Positions 1-7,246 of a stretch of DNA of 38,381 bases are shown here, in pieces. Origin of the DNA: UBA5399 sp964464145 (GTDB lineage Bacteria > Bacillota > Clostridia > Christensenellales > Christensenellaceae). The translations under genes were made by a program, and so were the position numbers. Position 1 is the stretch's first letter; each line of letters starts with the position of its first letter. The notes under the pieces are model-generated. The model had not been told where the DNA came from, made no database searches, and worked only from the letters and a program-made list of their open reading frames with translations. The stretch covers positions 1 through 38,381 of the forward strand of contig CAYXFB010000020.1 of assembly GCA_964464145.1 (NCBI GenBank), given 5' to 3'.

Positions 1-3
1 TAC

Positions 4-42
4 AAAAATGGATGCTACGCCTACGCCTAGCATCCATTTTTT
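4..42. terminator. Strong bidirectional terminator downstream of marR
   Basis: A perfect 14-bp stem (arms 4-17 and 28-41) encloses a 10-base loop that itself holds a short CGCCTA-type repeat. Read on the minus strand it ends in a T-run after the stem and would stop the marR transcript; read on the plus strand it also ends in six T, so it can terminate whatever enters from the left. Confidence 0.8.
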
Positions 43-52
43 CGACAGTCTG

Positions 53-83
53 AACCGTTCCGGCTCTGCGGAACGGTTTTTGT
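53..83. repeat. Terminator-hairpin repeat, left copy
   Basis: The 31 bases match 1064-1094 with a single difference (G versus A in the right arm). They form a stem of AACCGTTCC with GGAACGGTT around an 8-base loop. The T-run of this copy is on the plus strand only. Together with the right copy it brackets the marR/SRPBCC operon as a direct repeat. Confidence 0.75.
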
Positions 84-98
84 TATTCGGCAGGCATT

Positions 99-554
99 TC
101 AAAACTTGTATTCTTTCAATTCGTTCAAATATTTTTTAAATTCAGCCTCGCGCTCTGCCAGCGAACCAAAAAACAGCTTATCCACTTCCTCCACCACGGG
201 AAGCGCCGCTATCATTTTAGCCTGTCCTTCCTTTGTTAGGCTTATGGAATTTGCGCGCGTGTCCTGCGGGTGCGGCTTTCTTTCCACATATCCCTTTTTT
301 CCCAACAGTGCAAGTATTTGAGATACAGACATAACATCCATGCCCGCCATATTTGCCACCATTACCTGCGTCACATCACTTTTCCCGCGCGAAATATACC
401 CAAGCGAGGTTATGACCACAAATTGCGGATGCGTTATGCCCACAGGCTTTAGCCGCCGTTTTATTTCTCCGTGCCATTTGTTATACGTCCGCATAAAAAG
501 AAGCCCTGTAGATTTCGCAGAATCGTTTTTATATGGAGACGGAAACTCATTCAT
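99..554 (-). CDS. MarR-family transcriptional regulator
   Basis: A 151-residue winged-helix repressor of the MarR family, a usual length. Helix alpha-1 to alpha-2 covers about residues 15-40. The DNA-binding core is about residues 45-107, with a recognition helix around MSVSQILALLGKKGYVERK and a wing holding the family D-x-R signature (D98, R100) followed by ISLT. It is the second gene of a two-gene operon: its ATG lies two bases after the stop of the SRPBCC gene, and it has only a weak ribosome site, so translation is probably coupled. The 24-bp palindrome in the operon promoter (1014-1037) is the obvious autoregulatory site. MarR proteins usually sense small lipophilic or phenolic ligands; the ligand here cannot be read from sequence. 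Confidence 0.9.
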   Translation of the reverse strand: MNEFPSPYKNDSAKSTGLLFMRTYNKWHGEIKRRLKPVGITHPQFVVITSLGYISRGKSDVTQVMVANMAGMDVMSVSQILALLGKKGYVERKPHPQDTRANSISLTKEGQAKMIAALPVVEEVDKLFFGSLAEREAEFKKYLNELKEYKF

Positions 555-556
555 CG

Positions 557-973
557 CTATTTTTCCACTTCCCTTTTCAATATCGCCACAGCATCCGGCA
601 CATCTGAAAACACCTGCTTCAAAAAGCCCATCTGCTCCGCGCCGGCTTTTTCACACTCCAGCCTTACAGTGTGCTTTATATATAAGCCATCGTTCTCTTC
701 CAGTATCTCATGGTCAAAATACACGTCCCCCATAGGCGTAGCCGCCTTGTCACAAAAAGACCTGTTCCGTTCCACCTTAACAAGTGTATAGTCTATAGGC
801 GGCATACCCGCAAGCTTCATTACCCCCATGGTTCCCTTTTCAAAAGCACCGTTTAAAGATATATCCTCCAAATCTTCCTCCCATGTATACCACTTTTGTA
901 TATCCGCATAATAGCCCCATATATCCTCCTTGGTCGCATCCACTTCCATTTTATAAGAAAATTCCATTATCAT
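557..973 (-). CDS. SRPBCC (START/Bet v1-like) ligand-binding protein
   Basis: A 138-residue protein beginning MIMEFSYKMEVDATKEDIWGYYAD, which matches the first strand and helix of SRPBCC cradle proteins (polyketide cyclase / lipid-transport type). The order of W-Y-DxxKWYTWEEDLE, then a central sheet, then a long C-terminal helix fits this fold. I chose the ATG at 973 because AAAGGA lies nine bases upstream; an in-frame ORF extends further upstream, but only through the promoter. It is the first gene of the operon with marR, from a sigma-A promoter at 1016-1044. A hydrophobic-ligand binding protein made under a MarR repressor suggests detoxification or sequestration of a small lipophilic compound. 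That is inference; no catalytic residues can be assigned. Confidence 0.75.
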   Translation of the reverse strand: MIMEFSYKMEVDATKEDIWGYYADIQKWYTWEEDLEDISLNGAFEKGTMGVMKLAGMPPIDYTLVKVERNRSFCDKAATPMGDVYFDHEILEENDGLYIKHTVRLECEKAGAEQMGFLKQVFSDVPDAVAILKREVEK

Positions 974-1013
974 AAATATTTGTCCTTTCAGTATTTTAAT
1001 ATTTTGCATATCA

Positions 1014-1044
1014 TTATTATAAGTATACTTATAATAAATGTCAA
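1014..1044 (-). promoter_or_regulatory. Sigma-A promoter with embedded MarR-type operator
   Basis: On the minus strand a consensus -35 TTGACA (1039-1044) and a consensus -10 TATAAT (1016-1021) are separated by exactly 17 bases. A perfect palindrome occupies 1014-1037 (core ATTATAAGTATACTTATAAT) and covers the spacer and the -10. A bound dimer would block RNA polymerase. Location directly upstream of the SRPBCC-marR operon makes MarR the likely ligand (inference). Confidence 0.85.
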
Positions 1045-1063
1045 TGCTATATACCTGTAAAAA

Positions 1064-1094
1064 AACCGTTCCGGCTCTGCAGAACGGTTTTTGT
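1064..1094 (-). terminator. ftsZ terminator (right copy of repeated hairpin)
   Basis: Directly after the ftsZ stop, the minus strand forms a 9-bp stem (AACCGTTCT paired with GGAACGGTT, one mismatch) followed by seven T. This is a good intrinsic terminator closing the dcw transcript. It is the near-identical partner of 53-83. Confidence 0.8.
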
Positions 1095-1104
1095 ATATCA
1101 CTTA

Positions 1105-2319
1105 TCAATATTCGTTGCGGTTGCGCCTCGGCTTTTTCTTGAGGAAGGAGGGAACCTCCAGATCCTCGTCGCCAAACATATCCAGCTTCTCTGCCTCGCG
1201 CACACTTGCAGTGTCCGCAGCCGGTCTCGCGGTGGGCGCGGGATTGCCGCGCAGAGGCTCAAGCGGCTCCAAACGGTCGTTCATGGGCACACCGTCCGTA
1301 AACTCCAGCTTCTCTTCCAGCTTTTTGGGCTTTTCTATTATAGCCACCTCTTCCTCTTCGGGCATCGTGTCGAATCCCGTGGCTATCACGGTTATTCGCA
1401 CCTCGTCCTCCAAGGTGGGGTCTATGCACACTCCAAAGAACACATCCGCGTCCGGGTCCGCACCCTCCTGTATTATCTTGGCGGCTTCCTGTATCTCGTA
1501 CATACCAAGCGAAGCATCACCCGTCACGTTGAATATTATGCCGCGCGCGCCTTCGATAGTGGTATCCAGCAGCGGGCTGTTTATGGCCTGCTTAGCGGCC
1601 TCTATGGCCTTGTTGTCTCCATAGCCTATACCTATGCCCATGTGCGCCTCGCCGCGCAGTGTCATGACCTTTTTAACGTCTGCAAAGTCAAGGTTTATGA
1701 GCGCGGGCTTGCCTATGAGGTCAATTATGCCCTGTATTCCCTGACGCAATACATCGTCCGCCACCTTGAACGCGTCCACCAGCGGCGTATCCTTGCCCAC
1801 GGTGGATAATAGCTTGTCGTTCGGTATGGTTACGATCGTATCCACCACGCTCTTTAGCGTCTCAAAACCCTTGTCCGCGGCTTTCGCGCGGGGATGGCCT
1901 TCAAACCAGAACGGTTTCGTTACAAATCCTATCGTGAGTATTCCCGTCTCTCTGGCTATTTCGGCTATCACGGGAGCCGCGCCCGTGCCCGTGCCGCCAC
2001 CCAGGCCGCAAGATACGAACACCAGATCCGCGCCTTTTATTATACCTTCAAGCTCGTCGTGGCTCTCCTCCGCCGCGCGTCGGCCAATCGCCGGGTCGGC
2101 TCCGGAGCCCAGCCCCTTTGTGAGCTTTTCACCTATCTGTATTTTCTGATCCGCCTTGGACAAAAACAGCGCCTGCTTGTCCGTATTGACCGCAATTAGC
2201 TCCGCGCCCTTCACGCCGAACTCTATCATTCGGTTTACGGCGTTGTTGCCCGCGCCTCCCACGCCAAATACACGTATCTTCGCAAAATTTTCACTGTTGT
2301 TATCAAATTCGAGAGACAT
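1105..2319 (-). CDS. ftsZ: Cell division protein FtsZ
   Basis: Tubulin-like GTPase that polymerises into the cytokinetic Z-ring. 404 residues from the chosen ATG at 2319, because AAGGAGG lies nine bases upstream of it; an ATG nine bases earlier abuts the ribosome site and is unlikely. The tubulin signature GGGTGTG is at residues 107-113, preceded by SCGL rather than the more usual AGM. The T7 loop NLDFADVKKVM is present, giving the catalytic aspartates. The C-terminal linker is short, and the tail ends with a conserved peptide (DLEVPSFLKKKPRRNR) that docks FtsA/SepF-type anchors. It is the last gene of the dcw cluster, 75 bases after ftsA, and is closed by a terminator at 1064-1094. Confidence 0.97.
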   Translation of the reverse strand: MSLEFDNNSENFAKIRVFGVGGAGNNAVNRMIEFGVKGAELIAVNTDKQALFLSKADQKIQIGEKLTKGLGSGADPAIGRRAAEESHDELEGIIKGADLVFVSCGLGGGTGTGAAPVIAEIARETGILTIGFVTKPFWFEGHPRAKAADKGFETLKSVVDTIVTIPNDKLLSTVGKDTPLVDAFKVADDVLRQGIQGIIDLIGKPALINLDFADVKKVMTLRGEAHMGIGIGYGDNKAIEAAKQAINSPLLDTTIEGARGIIFNVTGDASLGMYEIQEAAKIIQEGADPDADVFFGVCIDPTLEDEVRITVIATGFDTMPEEEEVAIIEKPKKLEEKLEFTDGVPMNDRLEPLEPLRGNPAPTARPAADTASVREAEKLDMFGDEDLEVPSFLKKKPRRNRNEY

Positions 2320-2394
2320 ATATGTCATCCTCCTTAAAATTAGGATCTATTTATCGCGCTTCACCCCGCCACATAGATCGCGGCTACGGGATTA

Positions 2395-3573
2395 TTACCT
2401 ATATTTACTTTCCTTCTTGCCAAACACGCTCTTCTTCTGCGCCTGCGGCCGTATCTCAAACACCCTGTCATAGGCGAACTGCATCATTGCGTATGCCGCT
2501 TGCAGATCGGGCGTTTGCAGCTTCACGCTGTTTATCTTTATGGGTATGGGCGTTCTGCCTGATACGGAACGGTAAAAGCTGGAATCCCCGCGCATGAAGG
2601 ATATGCCGCCGCCCGTTATATATATGTCGAACTTCTTGCCCAATGCCAGCTCCGCTTTCGCGAAAAGCTTTTGTATATACAATACAAGGTGCTCCACCCT
2701 TGCGTCTATTATCTGCTTTATGAGGTCGTAGGGATATTTTTTGAGCTTGCCTTCCGAATCCTTTGCGTACATATAAGATATATTGTTGTTTTCCTCAAGA
2801 CCGAAGGAGTACCTTCGTTTGAGCTGCTCTGCGGTCTCCTGCTCCAGCTTCATTACGTAGCATATATCGGATGTTATGCTGCCCCCGCCCATTTCCACCG
2901 TATGAAAATACAGTATAGCGTCGCCGTATATAAGCGAAATATTTGTGGCGTAATAGCCTATATCCACCAGCACCGCCATGGAATCCCGCTTCTCCTGCGG
3001 CACCAGATACAGCGCCTCCGCCATGGGCTCTGGTATAAAATTATCCACCCTTATTCCCAAATGCTTGAAAAGCTCTATAACATCATTCAAAAACAAACGG
3101 TTTGCCATGGTGAAAGAAATGCATCCCCGCAGCTTTTTGGTGGGCACGCCCACCGGATCTAAGTATACATTGCCGTCATCCATGTAAAACCAAGCCGGCC
3201 ATTCGCATACTATGCTCATATCCTGCGGTATCTCAAACTTGCGCGCGCGCGCCGTAAGCACCTCAACGTCACGTTCCGTCACCCTTCCCTTTACGGGAAG
3301 CTGCGCGGATCTGCTGGATATTTTCAGAAAAGAGCCCGGTATGCCCACTTCAACGGAACGAATGCGGAATCCCACCTGCTTTTCGACGGTATCAAGCACC
3401 TGCTCCAGCGCATAATATACCTCGTCGCTGTCCACCCAATTAGATTGTTTTATACCGGAATAAGCAATTTGTGACGAACCTAACACCTCAAGCCCCATGC
3501 GCGGCTTTTTTTCAGCCACCGTGCAGGATATCTTGGAAGTGCCAAATTCAATAATCGCTTTGCAGTCCCTCAT
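2395..3573 (-). CDS. ftsA: Divergent FtsA, actin-like division protein
   Basis: Actin-fold membrane anchor for FtsZ, 392 residues from the ATG at 3573 (MRDCKAIIEFGTSK). No strong ribosome site is visible, and an upstream TTG at 3591 is an alternative start. Phosphate-1 is EFGTSKI, where DxGTSK is usual. The phosphate-2 loop, normally DIGGGTTD, reads DIGYYATN, so the glycine/threonine signature for ATP phosphates is lost. An adenosine-type ITGGGI remains. The C-terminus ends FGKKESKYR, without the amphipathic membrane-targeting helix typical of FtsA. Position immediately upstream of ftsZ supports the assignment. Either it binds nucleotide weakly or it is held at the membrane by a partner (inference). 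A PilM-like actin homologue is a less likely alternative given the context. Confidence 0.85.
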   Translation of the reverse strand: MRDCKAIIEFGTSKISCTVAEKKPRMGLEVLGSSQIAYSGIKQSNWVDSDEVYYALEQVLDTVEKQVGFRIRSVEVGIPGSFLKISSRSAQLPVKGRVTERDVEVLTARARKFEIPQDMSIVCEWPAWFYMDDGNVYLDPVGVPTKKLRGCISFTMANRLFLNDVIELFKHLGIRVDNFIPEPMAEALYLVPQEKRDSMAVLVDIGYYATNISLIYGDAILYFHTVEMGGGSITSDICYVMKLEQETAEQLKRRYSFGLEENNNISYMYAKDSEGKLKKYPYDLIKQIIDARVEHLVLYIQKLFAKAELALGKKFDIYITGGGISFMRGDSSFYRSVSGRTPIPIKINSVKLQTPDLQAAYAMMQFAYDRVFEIRPQAQKKSVFGKKESKYR

Positions 3574-3749
3574 CAAATAATATAACCCCAAACTAAAATA
3601 TAGTCACTATAGTATAATAGATTATTTGCATACTGCATTAATAATATCACACTACTTCCGAAAAAAAAACACTTTTATCTATTTACGTTCAAATTCTAAC
3701 AAATGTATTACATTTTAGTTGTATTACACCTCTCGCTTTTTCCGGGTCA

Positions 3750-3758
3750 ATTATAGCA
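3750..3758 (-). promoter_or_regulatory. Possible extended -10 promoter before ftsA
   Basis: In the 197-base gap between divIB and ftsA the minus strand reads TGCTATAAT, an extended -10 element, with no convincing -35. The gap also holds two copies of TGTAATACA and a run of nine T. A separate ftsA-ftsZ promoter is plausible but weakly supported. Confidence 0.35.
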
Positions 3759-3770
3759 GCTTTTTTGCAC

Positions 3771-4682
3771 CTAGTTATCGCCCCCTTCGTCGCCTCCGCC
3801 AGCCTGGTCTCCGCTTGCCTGATCGCCAGTCGCTTGATCTCCGCTTGCTTGGTCGCCCGTGGCCTGGTCTCCGCCAGCTTGGTCTCCCGTCGCTTGGTCG
3901 CCGGTCTGATCCCCTTGCGCGCCGCCGCTTGGCTGGACCGTGGTCTCATCCATTTTGAATATGCCGCTGTTGCCCGTGGAAACATCCAGCACACCCGTCT
4001 TTCTGCCGTCACGGCTCAATTGCGGAAGCATTTTTTCTATCCACTTCACCTTGTCCGCAACCTTGTCCGCCTGCCCGAACTTTATATTGAGACCCGTATC
4101 GGTCGTCATTCGTATATTATTCACATCGGAGAGATCCATGGACACTATGGACTGCGCCGCCTTCTTGCCATCCAGCGCCGAGATTATCTCGCCCATTACC
4201 GTTATTTTGAATGTATCCTCCGTCGTTATCTGCTTTCCAAGCGCCGCGCCGCTTATTGTGAAGCCGCTCACCACGGGGTAACCCTTCCCCTCGGGCAGTG
4301 TGCTGAGCATTTCCAGCACATTTCCCTCCTTATCCGAAAGCAGATATTGGCCCGCGTGCTCTATATAAACCTTGGGCTGCCGCTCCACCACCTTTATTTC
4401 CACGGTCTGCGGCAGCTTCTTTGTAACGCTGACCACCTCAAGGTAGGGCTCCGCCTCCTCAATATTTGCCTTCACCTTTTCCTCGTCCAGCGAAAGCATG
4501 TGCGTATCCGGGTCTATATCCGCAAGCCCCGTTATGTACACCTCGGTGAACTTGCCGAAACCCAATATCTCTACGTTCTCCACCTTGAAGAACACATAGC
4601 CGAAATACCCTATGCCGGCTATTATTAGCACGGCTATAACTATGCCTAAAACTATTTTGGGCGTTCTGCTTCTTCTCTTCAT
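3771..4682 (-). CDS. divIB: DivIB/FtsQ cell division protein with repeat tail
   Basis: Bitopic divisome protein of 303 residues that in other bacteria bridges FtsL/DivIC with the septal synthase. A short basic cytoplasmic start is followed by one transmembrane helix (about 9-32), a POTRA domain (about 33-102, VENVEILGFGKFTEVYI...) and the FtsQ beta domain to about residue 245. The extracellular tail, residues 257-294, is a run of GDQAT, GDQAS and GDQAG units ending in GGGDEGGDN; such a tail is not part of the family core. The start overlaps the ftsW stop by four bases, so the two are co-translated. FtsQ normally lies next to murC/murB or murG; those are missing here. Confidence 0.9.
   Translation of the reverse strand: MKRRSRTPKIVLGIVIAVLIIAGIGYFGYVFFKVENVEILGFGKFTEVYITGLADIDPDTHMLSLDEEKVKANIEEAEPYLEVVSVTKKLPQTVEIKVVERQPKVYIEHAGQYLLSDKEGNVLEMLSTLPEGKGYPVVSGFTISGAALGKQITTEDTFKITVMGEIISALDGKKAAQSIVSMDLSDVNNIRMTTDTGLNIKFGQADKVADKVKWIEKMLPQLSRDGRKTGVLDVSTGNSGIFKMDETTVQPSGGAQGDQTGDQATGDQAGGDQATGDQASGDQATGDQASGDQAGGGDEGGDN
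3801..3914 (-). repeat. 15-bp tandem repeat coding the DivIB tail (GDQA-x)n
   Basis: Seven GDQA pentad starts in a row after an initial GDQT, with a higher-order 30-bp unit coding GDQATGDQAS. The repeat stays in frame, so copy number changes would lengthen or shorten the tail without frameshift. Confidence 0.85.
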
Positions 4683-5854
4683 AAGCTCTGCGCCTCCGCT
4701 TCAGCAATATCAGCTACGCTGTCCGTCTGCCGTGATTGCCGCGAAATATTGAGCATAACGCCTATCATACACATAAACACCATCAAAGCCCAGTTGCCCG
4801 CGCTTATAAAAGGAAGCGGAACGCCTGTCGCAGGTATGGACGCGGTCACAACAGCTATGTTTATTATTACCTGTATGCCTATCAGCGTTGTTATTCCCGT
4901 GGCCAGCAGCATGCCAAACATATCGGGCGCTCCCTTTGCTATCTTAATACCTCTATATATCAAGAAGATGAACAGTAGCATCAAGACCACTACGCCAATA
5001 AGCCCCAGCTCCTCGGCAGTTATTGAAAATATAAAATCCGATTCTCCGAAGGGAAGCCACAGATATTTTTGCTTGCCGTTGCCCAGCCCCTGCCCGAATA
5101 TGCCTCCCGAGCCTATTCCGTAAAGCGACTGCACGATCTGCCATCCATCGCCGGACATATCCGAAAATGGATCCAAAAATGTGTTTATTCTGGTGACGCG
5201 GTAGCTTTCCACCACCATCAGCGCCACTCCCGCCAGACCGCCCGCGCCGCCCAGCACCGCCATATGCCACCACTTTGCGCCACCCACAAATATCATTACG
5301 AATACCAGTACGCTCAAAAGTATTATGGAGGAAAAGTTGGGCTGGAAGAAAAGTAGCACGGCCATCAATCCCAGCACCAACAGATTGGGCAGTATGGCAT
5401 ATCTAAAATTGTCCATACGGTTACGGTTCACGTATATTGTAGCCGCGATAAAAACCACAAATGAAAACTTCGCTATCTCCACCGGCTGTATGCTGGGCAG
5501 GCCGGGCACCAGCCGCAGCCAGCGGGACGAACCGTTCATATCCACACCCATGCCTGGTATAAAAACCATTATGAGCATTATTATGCCCACTGCCAGCAAT
5601 ATATACTTTATCTTTATGAGCTTTTTATAATCGAAGAGCATAAAGAATATCATGCCGCCCAGCCCTATCGCCGCGCCCGCTAGCTGCTTTTTAAACATCG
5701 CCAGACCGTCGTAATCGTACAATACCGAAGACTGCGCCTTATAATAGCTCGCGCTGAATATCATTATAAGCCCGAAGGCCACCAGCACCAACGTCACTAT
5801 AAGCAGCGAATAATCTATATTTCCTTTAAACGTGCGTACCTTTTGCTTCGCCAT
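4679..5854 (-). CDS. ftsW: FtsW, SEDS-family septal peptidoglycan glycosyltransferase
   Basis: Polytopic SEDS protein of 391 residues that polymerises lipid II at the septum together with a cognate class B PBP. About ten hydrophobic segments are visible. The hallmark loop ESDFIFSITAEELGLIG, with the essential aspartate of SEDS enzymes, is intact. The C-terminal signature, usually PFISYGGSS, reads PFISAGNWAL, which is unusual. The start overlaps the murD stop by one base (TAATG), and the end overlaps divIB by four. The PBP encoded in the same cluster lacks catalytic residues, so the active partner of this enzyme must be elsewhere or the complex is unconventional (inference). RodA is an alternative SEDS name, but the context argues for FtsW. 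Confidence 0.93.
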   Translation of the reverse strand: MAKQKVRTFKGNIDYSLLIVTLVLVAFGLIMIFSASYYKAQSSVLYDYDGLAMFKKQLAGAAIGLGGMIFFMLFDYKKLIKIKYILLAVGIIMLIMVFIPGMGVDMNGSSRWLRLVPGLPSIQPVEIAKFSFVVFIAATIYVNRNRMDNFRYAILPNLLVLGLMAVLLFFQPNFSSIILLSVLVFVMIFVGGAKWWHMAVLGGAGGLAGVALMVVESYRVTRINTFLDPFSDMSGDGWQIVQSLYGIGSGGIFGQGLGNGKQKYLWLPFGESDFIFSITAEELGLIGVVVLMLLFIFLIYRGIKIAKGAPDMFGMLLATGITTLIGIQVIINIAVVTASIPATGVPLPFISAGNWALMVFMCMIGVMLNISRQSRQTDSVADIAEAEAQSL

Positions 5855-7215
5855 TATAACCCGTTCACAATCTCCTTAAAAACCTCTCCGCGCTGCTCGA
5901 AATCGCGGAACATATCCCAGCTGGCGCAGGCCGGCGACAGCAGCACCGTCTCGCCCTCGTCCGCTATGCTGTACGCCTTGAGCACCGCGTCCTCAAAGCT
6001 GTTTGCCTTTATATAGCTCTCATATCCGGCCTGCCGCGCCGCCGCCACAATTTTCTCGGCGGTGGCACCCAGCACTATTATGGCTTTTATGTTAGACGTA
6101 AAGGCGGCGAATAAGGATTCAAAATCCCCATGCTTGTCGAAGCCGCCCAGAATAAGCACGGTCGGCCTGTCCATCGCCAGTATTGCGTTTATAGTGGCGT
6201 CCGGGTTAGTGCCCTTGGAATCGTTTATAAATTTTATACCGTTTATCTCGCGCACAAATTCCAGGCGGTGCGCAACGCCCGTGAAGCTGCGCAGTGTCTT
6301 CGCAACCACCTCCGCGCTTATGCCGTACAGGCAGGCCAGCGCGGTCGCGGCCAGCGCGTTTTCCAGGTTGTGCGAGCCGGGTATGCGCAGGTCGGAGGCC
6401 GGCATTATCTCCGTCACCACCCCGCCGTCCACAAATATTATCTTTCCGTCCCGCACACAGGCGCCCTGCTCCACCTGCTCTTTCAGGCTGAACCAGTACA
6501 CCCGCGCCTTTATTCTGTCCGCCAGTTCGCGCACTATTTGGTTGTCGAAATTCAGTACGCAGTAGTCCTCGGCCGTCTGATTTTTGAATATCTTCGCCTT
6601 GGCCGCGATGTAGCTCTCCATCGTGCCGTAGCGATCCATGTGATCCTCTGTTATGTTCAGTATGGCGCTGCCCCTGGGGCGGTAGCTGTCTATGGTGTCA
6701 AGCTGGAGCGCGGCCGTTTCGGCCACCACAACGTCGCCCTGCTTGGTGTTGAGCGCCTCCTGCGTTATGGGCACGCCAATGTTACCCAGCACAAACGTGT
6801 TTATGCCCGCGTTTTTGAATATCTCCCCCGTCAGCGAAGTGGTGGTCGTTTTACCGTTGGTGCCCGTTATGGCTATGAAGTCCGCCTTCGAAACGGTGTA
6901 TCCCAGCTCTATTTCGGCTATCACGCTCACTCCCAGTTCATAGGCTCTGCGAATGAAGGGCAGCCCCAGCGGCACGCCCGGGCTCAAAACAAGCACGTCC
7001 ATCCGCTCAACTATATCTTCCGGATCCTTGCCCAGCATATCAGTATATTCAAACTCACCGAGCGCCTGCCGCACATCCTCGGGCAGCTGCTCCAGCGTTT
7101 TAACGTCGTAGATCGCGACCTGCGCGCCCAGCTTGTGCAAAAGCAGCGCCGAAGCGGCTCCGCTCCGAGCCATTCCCACAACCAGCGCCTTTTTTCCCTT
7201 GTAATCCATCGTCAC
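5854..7215 (-). CDS. murD: UDP-N-acetylmuramoylalanine--D-glutamate ligase MurD
   Basis: Cytoplasmic Mur ligase adding D-glutamate to UDP-MurNAc-L-Ala. A Rossmann-like N-terminal domain (KKALVVGMARSGAASALLL) is followed by the ATP loop ITGTNGKTTTTSL, the central ligase domain with NITEDHMDRYG, and the C-terminal domain (FINDSKGTNPDATINAI, ILGGFDKHGDFE, LLSPACASWDMFRDFEQRGEVF), all MurD hallmarks. I chose the GTG at 7215 because GGAGG sits six bases upstream; ATG at 7209 is the alternative. That gives 453 residues, normal for MurD. It follows mraY by 31 bases and overlaps ftsW by one base, in the canonical order mraY-murD-ftsW. Confidence 0.97.
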   Translation of the reverse strand: MTMDYKGKKALVVGMARSGAASALLLHKLGAQVAIYDVKTLEQLPEDVRQALGEFEYTDMLGKDPEDIVERMDVLVLSPGVPLGLPFIRRAYELGVSVIAEIELGYTVSKADFIAITGTNGKTTTTSLTGEIFKNAGINTFVLGNIGVPITQEALNTKQGDVVVAETAALQLDTIDSYRPRGSAILNITEDHMDRYGTMESYIAAKAKIFKNQTAEDYCVLNFDNQIVRELADRIKARVYWFSLKEQVEQGACVRDGKIIFVDGGVVTEIMPASDLRIPGSHNLENALAATALACLYGISAEVVAKTLRSFTGVAHRLEFVREINGIKFINDSKGTNPDATINAILAMDRPTVLILGGFDKHGDFESLFAAFTSNIKAIIVLGATAEKIVAAARQAGYESYIKANSFEDAVLKAYSIADEGETVLLSPACASWDMFRDFEQRGEVFKEIVNGL

Positions 7216-7246
7216 CCATCGCCTCCAAAGCAATCATACAAAAAAC

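Noticed and set aside
557..1108. A longer 183-residue SRPBCC protein from 1108
   Set aside because: The extra N-terminus would be translated from the promoter, operator and terminator; ATG at 973 has the ribosome site.
3592..3770. A second pair of promoter boxes (TATACT region) directly before ftsA
   Set aside because: No -35 at acceptable spacing; AT-rich background makes chance matches likely.
3801..3914. The tandem repeat as a CRISPR-like array
   Set aside because: The units are contiguous, coding and in frame within divIB, with no unique spacers.
4679..5854. RodA rather than FtsW
   Set aside because: Position between murD and divIB with overlapping codons is diagnostic for FtsW.
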